Below are positions 1 through 6,462 of a stretch of 12,356 nucleotides of DNA, piece by piece. The stretch covers positions 1-12,356 of the forward strand of contig JADKKK010000028.1 in assembly GCA_016720545.1 (NCBI GenBank), in the 5' to 3' direction. Each line of letters starts with the position of its first letter. The stretch's first letter is position 1. This DNA comes from Myxococcales bacterium. GTDB lineage: Bacteria > Myxococcota_A > Polyangia > Polyangiales > Polyangiaceae. The position numbers and the translations under genes were made by a program. The notes below the pieces were generated by a model. That model did not search any database and was not told the DNA's origin. It worked only from the letters and a program-made list of their open reading frames with translations.

Positions 1-1
1 G

Positions 2-115
2 TCATCGCGCCATCCCGGGGCGAGCGCGGCGACGTAGGTCCGCGTCCTGGCCGTCGTCGCGGTGAAGCTGATCGGCGATGAGCGCGGGGGTGCCGCTGGG
101 TGGCGTGGGGGTCAC
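2..115 (-). CDS. Start of a further tail-module gene, edge-truncated or frameshifted
   Basis: A GTG start overlaps the stop of the preceding fibre gene (GTGA overlap), the same coupling used elsewhere in this operon. The first 16 codons read MTPTPPSGTPALIADQ, a plausible N-terminus with mostly G/C third positions. In this frame the ORF then becomes Arg-rich and stops at positions 2-4, giving only 37 aa. The frame one base further on has no stop from just after the fibre gene's TGA (112-114) to the window edge, and reads FTATTARTRTYVAALAPGW, which looks more protein-like but has no ATG, GTG or TTG start of its own. I infer that the real gene starts at the GTG and changes frame near position 67, by an indel, and then continues out of the window. 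It may instead be a short spurious ORF. Function unknown. Confidence 0.35.
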   Translation of the reverse strand: MTPTPPSGTPALIADQLHRDDGQDADLRRRARPGMAR

Positions 116-999
116 AGCGACACGAGCTCCTGCGCGGCGATCGTCAGGTCGTCGGCGTCCACCGTGACGCCCGACCCGGCGTGCACGAGCCCGAGCGCGA
201 TGTACCGCCACGCGACCTTTCGCGTCGTCGCAGCGGCGATCGACGTCCACGACGTGGGCAGCGCGCCTGCCGTCCCCGCGCCGTGGAACGCCTGTACGGT
301 GCCGTACTCCGCGCGAATCCTGATCCACGTGTCCGTGGTGATCGAGATGGTGGGGCCAGCGTCGTAGGTGTTGACGTCCTGGCGGTAGCAGTAGGTGACG
401 CCGCTCTGCGCGAGCATCGCGGCGATGCGCGTGCCTGCGGTGGCGCTCTCGGAGATCTCCAGGAAGAGCTGACTCGTCCCTGATGCGGGCAGCGACACGA
501 CCCGCACCGCGACATCGAGCGTCGCTGCGGGCGTGCCGAGGTCGCGCGTGAGCGAAGGACCGGCATAGTTCGAGGGGCCGTGCCGATACGTGCCCCCCGT
601 CGCGGGCAGGATCAGCCGCGCGACGCCCCCGGTGACCGCCGCGGAGGCGCCGGGCACGGTGCCGTTGTCGGCGGTCCAGCCGGTGCCCGAGGAGAAGTCG
701 TAGACGGCGCGCGTGATGCCGAGCGCGGAGATCGCCGACCGCGCCGCCGCCGCATTCGCCGCAGCGAGCACCGCGCTCACGTCGGCGCTGGTCTCGGTGA
801 CGCCACCGAGGCCGTCGCCGACGATCGCCTGTCCTGCCACGGCGCCGACGACAGACGCGATCGCAGCGTCTACGACGTCGCCCGCGGAGGTCGCGGTGTA
901 CGCCGAGCCCGCGCCCGTGGAGACGGGGACCTGGCCCGCGCCGGAGGCGGTGGGGAGGGCGGTGCCGCCGATCGGCGTTCCGTTCTTGACGTAGCTCAC
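112..999 (-). CDS. Tail fibre-like / receptor-binding candidate protein (295 aa)
   Basis: The start is GTG at 999-997, sharing GTGA with the stop of the upstream 120-aa gene; no ATG fits as well, and the codons upstream in this frame read like a shadow of that gene. The N-terminal 40 residues are a Gly/Ser/Thr/Ala-rich linker. Residues about 73-93 carry an Ala-rich helix ending AAARSAISALG, similar to the A-x-R-x-ALG segments common in phage tail fibres. From about residue 98 on, the protein is beta-rich with alternating Ser/Thr and aromatic residues (DFSSGTGW, SQLFLEISES, SITTDTWIRIRAEYGTVQAF, VTVDADDLTI), suggesting a laminin-G or jelly-roll type beta-sandwich. That fits a fibre or appendage tip that binds carbohydrate or a surface receptor. 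The assignment rests on composition and position, not on a recognised family. Confidence 0.6.
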   Translation of the reverse strand: MSYVKNGTPIGGTALPTASGAGQVPVSTGAGSAYTATSAGDVVDAAIASVVGAVAGQAIVGDGLGGVTETSADVSAVLAAANAAAARSAISALGITRAVYDFSSGTGWTADNGTVPGASAAVTGGVARLILPATGGTYRHGPSNYAGPSLTRDLGTPAATLDVAVRVVSLPASGTSQLFLEISESATAGTRIAAMLAQSGVTYCYRQDVNTYDAGPTISITTDTWIRIRAEYGTVQAFHGAGTAGALPTSWTSIAAATTRKVAWRYIALGLVHAGSGVTVDADDLTIAAQELVSL

Positions 1000-1358
1000 G
1001 GCGACACCGCCCGGAAGTCGCAGTTGACCGCCGCCGTGGTGGCGCTCGCCTGCGCCGTGACGCGCATCGTGGCGTTGGCCTCGTCGGCGAACTCGAGCGT
1101 GAGCGGCGCGGCGCTGGTGACGACCGTGGTGAGGGTCGACAGGAGCGTGAGGCCCACGTTGACGCCCGCCTTCTTGTAGACGCGCACGGTGACGTCCTGG
1201 GTGGTGCTGACGACGAGGCTCCATCGGGATGCGCCCGCAAGCGCGACCCCGTTGGCGGAGTAGGTGGTGGTTCCCGAGACGTTGACGCCGAGAAGGTCCA
1301 CCTCGGCGGCGGACGTGACGGCGCGGGCGGATGCTCCCGCAGTGACGATGACGGTCAT
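996..1358 (-). CDS. Small beta-rich tail accessory protein (120 aa), unrecognised
   Basis: ATG start at 1358-1356, after an 81-base gap from the previous gene, without a clear Shine-Dalgarno sequence. The protein is almost entirely short Val/Thr/Ala strands (MTVIVTAGASARAV, RWSLVVSTTQDVTVRVYKK, LTLEFADEANATMRVTAQA), with no signal peptide, no membrane segment and one cysteine near the C-terminus. This is consistent with a single beta-sandwich domain of a virion decoration, fibre-connecting or baseplate-peripheral protein. It is coupled by a GTGA overlap to the fibre-like gene downstream, so the two may be made in a fixed ratio and assemble together. I do not recognise the family. Confidence 0.6.
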   Translation of the reverse strand: MTVIVTAGASARAVTSAAEVDLLGVNVSGTTTYSANGVALAGASRWSLVVSTTQDVTVRVYKKAGVNVGLTLLSTLTTVVTSAAPLTLEFADEANATMRVTAQASATTAAVNCDFRAVSP

Positions 1359-1407
1359 GGGCGATGCTCTGCCGCGCGAGGCGGCGACGGGGGACAGCGA
1401 GGCGAGG

Positions 1408-1420
1408 GAGGCAGCGGAGG
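1408..1420. repeat. 13-bp motif shared with the divergent promoter gap (copy 1)
   Basis: GAGGCAGCGGAGG lies in the 81-base non-coding gap upstream of the 120-aa gene, within a strongly purine-rich plus strand. The same 13 bases occur at 3490-3502 in the other gap preceding a minus-strand gene. The copies sit at different distances from their start codons (about 50 and 17 bases), so a common regulatory role is only a guess. Confidence 0.35.
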
Positions 1421-1439
1421 GGGAGAGCTACGGGGGCGG

Positions 1440-2486
1440 TCAGGTGGGCGCGTCCACGACCCAATACGAGGCGATGGACAGCGTCCCCGCGCCGACCTGC
1501 GCCTCCCAGGTGATCGTGTCCGTGGCCGCGTCGGCGAGGAAGCCCGCGCCCGTGAGGACGTCGGCCCACGCGCCCGAGGTGCCCGGGAGCGCGAGCGTGT
1601 ACGTCCCCACGCTGGTGGTGATGCGGACGTCCCCCGCGGTCGCGCCGCTGGTCTTGTAGCGCACGCCGAAGAGGATCGCGGGCGTGCTGAGGATGCGACG
1701 CGGGCGCACCTTCCAGGCGGCTGCGGTGGTGCCTGTGACCGTCTGGCTCCCGGGGATCGCAGCCCACGCCGCGGCGGTCACCGCATCGGGGGTGCCCTCT
1801 TCCAGCGAGAGCGCGTGATAGGTGCGCCGGTTCCAGTCGTAGGCCGCTTCCAACGTGGCGCCAGTGCGCGAGAGCGCGTCGGTGATGAGCCCCCGCGGGA
1901 GGTAGGTGCTCGGGATGTCCCCGTAGGTCTCCGTCGAGTCGAGCGCGAAGCGCGCCACCTCCGCGACCTCGACGGCTTCGACGCACGCCGTCGCGCTGCC
2001 CGTGCACACGAGCGCGAAGGTGAGCCGCCACGGGAGCGTCGCGTTCAGCGTCGCGTCGAGCGCGGTCCGGTCGAGATGGCCGATGATGCGGTTGGAGCTC
2101 GATGCGCGGGAGGCGTCGAGCCCGGGCGGGTGCGTGATGGCGGCGCTGCGGAACACCGATGGGATCGCCGTGGAGGCGGTCACCGTGGCCGCGCCATCGG
2201 TCACGCTGAGGTTGACGGTCACCCCATCGGGCGGCACCCACGTCCCCTTGGGCGCGACGGTGACCGCGACCTCGAGGAAGCGCGCCGTGGTCGACGGGTG
2301 CCAGAAGCAATGGAACGTGCCGCCGGTGTTGCGGAGGATCGTCGCGCGTTGCCCGACGCGACCGCCCGCCGCGTCGTTGGCGAGGTCGGCCGTGTCGAAG
2401 GCGTGCGACGCCTGCGCGGTGCGGAGCGAGGCGCGAGGCTGCGACCACACCGCAGGTGCGTTCAGCCGTCGAGGGGTGATGGTCAT
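1440..2486 (-). CDS. Tail accessory or appendage protein (348 aa), unrecognised
   Basis: ATG at 2486-2484 follows the upstream gene's stop after three bases, so translational coupling is likely. The protein has no signal peptide or membrane helix. It looks like two beta-rich halves: residues about 1-190 include ATILRNTGGTFHCFWHPS, RFLEVAVTVAPKGTWVPPDG and WRLTFALVCTGSATACVEA. Residues about 215-348 include a short helical stretch (AAYDWNRRTYHALSLEEG) followed by Thr/Gly-rich strands ending SIASYWVVDAPT. The segment around residue 190 (DSTETYGDIPSTYLPRG) may be a linker. Its place between the hub and the fibre-like protein suggests a baseplate-attached appendage or adhesion protein. It could also be a carbohydrate-binding protein. 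No motif decides between these. Confidence 0.6.
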   Translation of the reverse strand: MTITPRRLNAPAVWSQPRASLRTAQASHAFDTADLANDAAGGRVGQRATILRNTGGTFHCFWHPSTTARFLEVAVTVAPKGTWVPPDGVTVNLSVTDGAATVTASTAIPSVFRSAAITHPPGLDASRASSSNRIIGHLDRTALDATLNATLPWRLTFALVCTGSATACVEAVEVAEVARFALDSTETYGDIPSTYLPRGLITDALSRTGATLEAAYDWNRRTYHALSLEEGTPDAVTAAAWAAIPGSQTVTGTTAAAWKVRPRRILSTPAILFGVRYKTSGATAGDVRITTSVGTYTLALPGTSGAWADVLTGAGFLADAATDTITWEAQVGAGTLSIASYWVVDAPT

Positions 2487-2489
2487 GGG

Positions 2490-3164
2490 TCAGCGGGTCA
2501 TGTAGAGCGAGAGCCGCCGCACGGTGGCCTTGCCGGAGCCCGACGTGTAGACGCCGACGTACAGCGCGATCACGGTCTCACGCCCCATCTCCGCGGGCGG
2601 TGTGCCCGCAGCGGCGGCTTCGTCGATCGGCGCGACGATGCGCGACCCGACGTGGCCTTCGGTGATGGTGAGGCTCGCGGAGACGCTGGCGAGGGTGCCG
2701 CTCGTCGTCGAGCCCGTGCCGTAGAGGTCACCCGGCTGCGGTCGACCCACGGCGGGGCGACCACAGAGGATGATGCCGGTCGTGCTCGCGCCCCCGTTCA
2801 TCGCGAGGGCGGCGAGGACGATGGTGGGCCAGCGGCCATCGGGCATCGTGCGGATGCGGTGGAGACCGCAGAACCAGCTCCGGACGGTGGAGCTGGAGAA
2901 GGGGTCCGCGTCCCAATCGAACTGGTAGATGTCCGTCCCCGCGCCAGCCGACGTGCCGTAGCCCAGCGTACCCGCGATGTCTGTTCCACCCGGGCATTCC
3001 CACAGGGTGCGAAGCTCGTTCTCGTAGCAGCCGAGGTACGCGTTGCTCGCGAGGATCTGCATCGTGCCCGACGACAACGGCTGGTCGGCGCGCAGCCGGT
3101 CGTTGGCGCCCCCGGCTGCGGGGAGGTGCAGCCATCGGTCGAGCGCTTTGATGTTCGTGGGCAT
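2490..3164 (-). CDS. Tail accessory protein (224 aa), unrecognised
   Basis: ATG at 3164-3162, six bases after the stop of the lipoprotein gene and three bases before the next gene, so it belongs to the same transcript. The N-terminus (MPTNIKALDRWLHLPAAGGA) has no signal peptide. The body is beta-rich with several aromatic residues and four cysteines: YLGCYENELRTLWECPGG, WFCGLHRIRT and ILCGRP. A Gly/Ser/Thr-rich middle leads to GRETVIALYVGVYTSGSGKA and a terminal strand RRLSLYMTR. This is the composition of a virion surface protein with beta-sandwich domains, and the neighbours are fibre or baseplate proteins. The presence of cysteines in an otherwise cysteine-poor virion set is mildly unusual. 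I do not recognise a family. Confidence 0.6.
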   Translation of the reverse strand: MPTNIKALDRWLHLPAAGGANDRLRADQPLSSGTMQILASNAYLGCYENELRTLWECPGGTDIAGTLGYGTSAGAGTDIYQFDWDADPFSSSTVRSWFCGLHRIRTMPDGRWPTIVLAALAMNGGASTTGIILCGRPAVGRPQPGDLYGTGSTTSGTLASVSASLTITEGHVGSRIVAPIDEAAAAGTPPAEMGRETVIALYVGVYTSGSGKATVRRLSLYMTR

Positions 3165-3170
3165 TGAGTT

Positions 3171-3473
3171 CTATGGGGTGATGCAGCAGCGGTCGGGGCT
3201 GCCCTGACAGCACGAATAGAACCGCGGGCACACGTTGCCGCAGGTGCCGCAGCTCAGGAAGTCGCAGGCCCCGGCGCAGACCATGCCCACACCGCGCCGC
3301 GGGTCGACGCACCGGCTACCCTCTCCGCCGTCGCCAGCGTCCGCGCCCGTGTCGCTACCGACGTCCACAGCGGGCGCCACGTCGGGCACGTCGCCAGCGT
3401 CGGCGGGGCGCGGGGGGTCGACGGCAGCGGGGGAGCATCCGAGGGCGATCAGGGCGGCGAGGGCGTAGCGCAT
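3171..3473 (-). CDS. Small cysteine-rich lipoprotein (100 aa), first gene of the accessory-tail operon
   Basis: The N-terminus MRYALAALIALGC is a short lipoprotein signal with the acceptor Cys at residue 13; the lipobox ALGC is acceptable but not ideal. It is followed by a Pro/Asp/Ala/Val-rich unstructured linker (residues 14-53), then a compact C-terminal domain with ten cysteines (55, 66, 70, 75, 78, 82, 88, 89, 96, 97), including CGTCGNVC and two CC pairs. Such disulfide-rich modules and Asp/Ala linkers are common in secreted and lipid-anchored proteins of Myxococcota. The product would sit in the cell envelope of the infected or lysogenic cell. It heads a tight operon of candidate receptor-binding genes. 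By analogy to lipoproteins such as Llp of phage T5, encoded beside its receptor-binding gene, receptor blocking is a possible role; this is inference. Confidence 0.65.
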   Translation of the reverse strand: MRYALAALIALGCSPAAVDPPRPADAGDVPDVAPAVDVGSDTGADAGDGGEGSRCVDPRRGVGMVCAGACDFLSCGTCGNVCPRFYSCCQGSPDRCCITP

Positions 3474-3520
3474 CCGGGGAGGGTAGCGCGAGGCAGCGGA
3501 GGTCAGGTAGCGTCGGGCCT
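3474..3520. promoter_or_regulatory. Divergent intergenic region, presumed back-to-back promoters
   Basis: These 47 bases separate two genes that point away from each other, a minus-strand lipoprotein and a plus-strand lipoprotein. Upstream of the minus-strand gene lies a convergent hairpin, so that gene and the operon behind it need their own promoter here or read-through from the tail operon. I see no confident -35/-10 pair on either strand, and no good ribosome binding site for either gene; GGAGG at 3498-3502 is too far from the plus-strand ATG. The call rests on gene layout only. Confidence 0.4.
3490..3502. repeat. 13-bp motif shared with the 1359-1439 gap (copy 2)
   Basis: GAGGCAGCGGAGG is identical to positions 1408-1420. 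It sits in the centre of the divergent gap between the two lipoprotein genes. Flanking bases differ on both sides, so the match is exactly 13 bp. It could be a regulator site or a coincidence of purine-rich composition. Confidence 0.35.
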
Positions 3521-3730
3521 ATGGGACGTGTCGCGTGGGCGGTGCTGCTGCTGTGGGCTGGCGGGGTAGGGCTCGCCGCGTGCGGGGGGGGCGGCGGCCC
3601 GTCCGGGCCGGAGTGCCGCACCGGCTGCCCGTGCGGGCGGTCGTGCATCTCCTGTCGCGACCGATGCAGCATGGCGGCGCCGGTGATCGTCGGCGACGAG
3701 GTGGACGCGGGTCCGGTCGACGCGCGCTAG
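3521..3730 (+). CDS. Small cysteine-rich lipoprotein (69 aa), only plus-strand gene
   Basis: The protein starts MGRVAWAVLLLWAGGVGLAAC, a good lipoprotein signal: one positive residue, a hydrophobic core, and a canonical LAAC lipobox with Cys21 as the lipidation site. A Gly-rich spacer follows, then six closely spaced cysteines (32, 36, 38, 42, 45, 49) in CRTGCPCGRSCISCRDRC, and a short acidic tail. The CPCG-x-SCIxC arrangement resembles small cysteine-rich segments seen in many bacterial secreted proteins; I cannot name a family. Codon third positions are strongly G/C, as in real genes here. It is divergent from the other lipoprotein and convergent with the hub gene. It may be a lysogenic-conversion or superinfection-exclusion gene, or a host-derived cargo gene. 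The opposite strand is also open, but only as an Arg-rich low-complexity frame. Confidence 0.6.
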   Translation: MGRVAWAVLLLWAGGVGLAACGGGGGPSGPECRTGCPCGRSCISCRDRCSMAAPVIVGDEVDAGPVDAR

Positions 3731-3738
3731 CCCGGGCG

Positions 3739-3776
3739 CACCCGTGGCGCTGCGGGGAGAGTACAGCGCGCGGGTG
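3739..3776. terminator. Candidate bidirectional terminator hairpin between convergent genes
   Basis: In the 62 bases between the stops of the plus-strand lipoprotein (3730) and the minus-strand hub gene (3793) there is a two-part stem. CACCCG (3739-3744) pairs with CGGGTG (3771-3776), and inside it GCGCTG pairs with CAGCGC around an 11-base loop, with a small 2x1 internal loop between the stems. There is no U-tract on either side, which is common in GC-rich genomes but leaves true intrinsic termination uncertain. The position between convergent genes is where a bidirectional terminator is expected. Confidence 0.55.
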
Positions 3777-3792
3777 TTGGGTGTCGAGAGGG

Positions 3793-6459
3793 CTACGCCG
3801 CCCACCGCTTCCCGCCGTCGCTCCCAGCGCCGAGCGTCCCGGCGGGGTCGGCGACCCACGCGAACCCCGTGTGTTGCCGCGTCGTGGCGGTGTCGTAGTC
3901 GGCCCACCGCAGCGTGACGCCGTACTGCCCCGCAGCCGCGGCGGTCATGCCCGCGCTCGGGTTGCCGTCGAGGGTGATGGTCGAGGCGGTGACGGTGACG
4001 ATGGTGAACGGCTCGTCGCTGATCGGCGTGCGGTCGCCGACGACGCTCAGCACCACCTTGTCGCCGACCGCGAAGCCCTGCGACGGGTCCGTCGAGAGGT
4101 CGCCCGCTGCGTCCCGATCCTGCGCGTGGCACTGCGCCCCCCAGCCCGTGGTGGCGTCGAGGGTGACGATGGGCGACGCCGCGTTGAGCCCACCTGCCGC
4201 GATCAGCACCTCGGGGCAGTAGCCTGCGCTGACTGACGACTGGAGACGGATCGTAGCCGTGGCGCGGAAGCGTCCGCCCATGAGCTCGCGATGGACCTCC
4301 TGCACCTGGCAGACGGCGGCGGTGATCCCCCGGGTGCCGGTCCACGAGGGGATACGGGAGTGCGTGAAGGTGACGAGCTGCCCCGGCTGGAGCCCCATCA
4401 GCGCAGGCGTCAGCGGGAGGCGGATCGCGCGGGAGGGTTCTGCGAGCGGCCCGAGGACCTGTTGCGCGACGGCGTAGAGCGAGGAGATGACGCTGGTCAC
4501 GTCGATGACGACGGACACCGGGACGCCCATGAGCGCCTTGCACTCGACCGCCGCACCGTCGCCGAACTCGCCTTGAAACGTCGTGTCGACGATGGAGACC
4601 TTGCGCTCGCGCCCGTCGTAATGCGGGATGGTGAACACCACGCTGGTAGCGAGCGGCTCCGTCGAGTCGATTACTTCGACGGGCAGCTCCTTCCCATCGG
4701 CGGTGAGCAGGTCGCTCTCCCCGATCGTCGCGACGGTGCTCTCCGTGTCGGCGAGTGAGGAGAGGCGAACGCCCGTGATGCGGCCGTAGCGCATGGCGAG
4801 GCACATCCCGCGGAGGCGCATCTCATCGATCAGGAGCGCGAGGAAGCTGTCGGCGTCGGCGGTGAAACGGTACTCCCGGGCCGGAGGAAGGCCGCCCGTG
4901 GCGACGCCCGAGAACGCGCGCTCGAGATCATCCCAATCGACGGCGCTCTGGTAGAGGTCCTGCCCCGTGAGGGCGTCGATGCCGAGCGCGCCCGCTCGCA
5001 GGGCCGCGACGACAGACGAGCCGCGTGCGACCACGCCGAGTTTCGCCGACGTGCGGCGCACGCACAGCGGGTCGCGCGCGGTCGTGGGCAGTACGCGCAC
5101 GCGCTGGCCCGTGGCGTCGCGCTCGAGGATGGTCGCAACCACCTCCCCGCCGCGCGTCTCTGTGATGAGCGAGAGCTGAGCCGCGCCGAGCACCCCATCC
5201 GTGGTGGTGTACGTCCATTGGAGCGTCGAGGGGATGCGGGCGAAGTCCACCGCCGAGGGGATCTTGACCCACCCATGCAGGCGAAAGCACGCCTCAGGCG
5301 CGCGGGCAGCGGACACCCATGCGGCCGGGGTGTTGTCGTCGTCGACACGCTGGTCGCGCACCTCGGCGGTGTCCCATGCGGCGGAGGCGGAGAACCAGCG
5401 CGGCGAGGCGGTCGAGCCCTGTTGGCGCACCACCATCTTGCCCTCGCTGTCCACCTGGACGCGACCCGAGCCCGACGTGCCGGCGGAGTAGACCGCATCG
5501 GCCGCGCGCACGAAGCTCGCGAGGTCGGGGTGCCAGCCCCCGTTGTCACTCGCGCCGGTCCACTGGAGCGTGAGGGAGTCGCCCGCGTAGAACCCCGCGG
5601 CGGAGTACCCGACGCGCAGCGGGTGGGCCTCAGGGGCAGTCGAGTAGTGGCCGAAGCCGTAGAGGTCGATCGGCGCGGTGTCGAGCTTGCGGCTCAAGCT
5701 CTCGGTCACATGGTCGAGCGGCACGCTCCATCGCGAGAGGTTGCCCGTAAGCTGTACGCCCGCCCCGACCGTGCCCGCGTAGAAGAGTGTCGGATCGGTC
5801 AGCGTCGTGCCGTCCGCCGAGAGCACGCACAGCCACAGGGTCGCGAGCCGAGACTGCCAGTGCCGCGGCCCGCCTGCGGACACCAGCGGCGGGTGTTCCG
5901 TCGGGGCGCTGTGGGAGCGCGCTGACGAGCCGTACTTGCCGCGCGTGGCGCTGGTGAGCGAGCCGCCGCCGATGCCGCCGTATGTGATGGTCTCGCGCCC
6001 GATGGCGGCGATGCCGGTCGTCGGAAAGCCGGTGGTCGCGCCGAGTGGGATGGACGTGTCCGCCGCGCCGATGTCCGACGCGAGGAGTTGTGTCGTGCGG
6101 CCCTCCCTCACGCTGAGCAGCGCAGTGGCAGCGCCGTCCGTGTCGAGCAGGGAGAAGGTGAGCGCCTCGACGCGCACGTCCCCCTTGAGGAGCGAGGCGC
6201 GCTCGAACACCTCGAAGACCTCGCGCGGGTCGAGCAGGTCGGCCACCGGGTCGAAGGTCGACGCGTCGGGGAGCGTCTCCGTGAGCGTCCCCGTGCCCGG
6301 CCACCACAGCGCATCCACGGTGCCGCTGGTGACGCTCACGGTGGTCGGCCGCACGCCCGCAGGCGTCAGCACGCGGGGCACGCCTGCCACGAGGATCACG
6401 GGGACGATGCGCGCCCCGGGAGCGAGCGCGGTCGGCCAGTCGATGCGGGCGGTGGTCAT
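3793..6459 (-). CDS. Phage baseplate hub / tail tip protein (888 aa)
   Basis: Largest gene of the window, ATG three bases after the upstream gene's stop. By size and place (second gene after the tape measure) it corresponds to the hub or tail-tip protein that closes the distal end of the tail tube. Residues about 135-183 hold TSIPLGATTGFP, then AAIGRETITYGGI, then TRGKYGSSARSH, a pattern I know from phage tail proteins with small beta domains (IG-x-E-x-ITY followed by TRG-x-YG-x-x-A-x-x-H). The middle (about 480-740) is a long alpha/beta region with FTADADSFLALLIDEMRLRG and PLTPALMGLQPGQLVTFTHS, as expected of a gp27/Tal-like hub core. The last 120 residues form another beta domain (GFAVGDKVVLSVVG, STITLDGNPSAG). 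No peptidase or lysozyme motif is evident. Confident as a tail structural protein, less so for the exact hub subtype. Confidence 0.75.
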   Translation of the reverse strand: MTTARIDWPTALAPGARIVPVILVAGVPRVLTPAGVRPTTVSVTSGTVDALWWPGTGTLTETLPDASTFDPVADLLDPREVFEVFERASLLKGDVRVEALTFSLLDTDGAATALLSVREGRTTQLLASDIGAADTSIPLGATTGFPTTGIAAIGRETITYGGIGGGSLTSATRGKYGSSARSHSAPTEHPPLVSAGGPRHWQSRLATLWLCVLSADGTTLTDPTLFYAGTVGAGVQLTGNLSRWSVPLDHVTESLSRKLDTAPIDLYGFGHYSTAPEAHPLRVGYSAAGFYAGDSLTLQWTGASDNGGWHPDLASFVRAADAVYSAGTSGSGRVQVDSEGKMVVRQQGSTASPRWFSASAAWDTAEVRDQRVDDDNTPAAWVSAARAPEACFRLHGWVKIPSAVDFARIPSTLQWTYTTTDGVLGAAQLSLITETRGGEVVATILERDATGQRVRVLPTTARDPLCVRRTSAKLGVVARGSSVVAALRAGALGIDALTGQDLYQSAVDWDDLERAFSGVATGGLPPAREYRFTADADSFLALLIDEMRLRGMCLAMRYGRITGVRLSSLADTESTVATIGESDLLTADGKELPVEVIDSTEPLATSVVFTIPHYDGRERKVSIVDTTFQGEFGDGAAVECKALMGVPVSVVIDVTSVISSLYAVAQQVLGPLAEPSRAIRLPLTPALMGLQPGQLVTFTHSRIPSWTGTRGITAAVCQVQEVHRELMGGRFRATATIRLQSSVSAGYCPEVLIAAGGLNAASPIVTLDATTGWGAQCHAQDRDAAGDLSTDPSQGFAVGDKVVLSVVGDRTPISDEPFTIVTVTASTITLDGNPSAGMTAAAAGQYGVTLRWADYDTATTRQHTGFAWVADPAGTLGAGSDGGKRWAA

Positions 6460-6462
6460 GCG

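Noticed and set aside
1371..1385. GCCGC/GCGGC inverted repeat in the 81-base gap
   Set aside because: Only 5 bp of stem in very GC-rich sequence, no U-tract, easily due to chance.
1000..2448. Upstream extension of the fibre-like gene to a 778-codon frame
   Set aside because: The upstream part is an Arg/His-rich shadow of the 348-aa and 120-aa genes; the GTG at 999 gives a coupled and natural start.
1815..3167. Long plus-strand open frame (450 codons) antisense to the accessory tail genes
   Set aside because: Arg/Gly/Val-rich composition without domain features; the opposite strand holds coherent proteins with coupled starts.
3503..4804. Long minus-strand open frame of 433 codons over the lipoprotein and the end of the hub gene
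   Set aside because: Arg/His/Gly-rich low-complexity product in an alternative frame of the hub gene; a GC-rich shadow.
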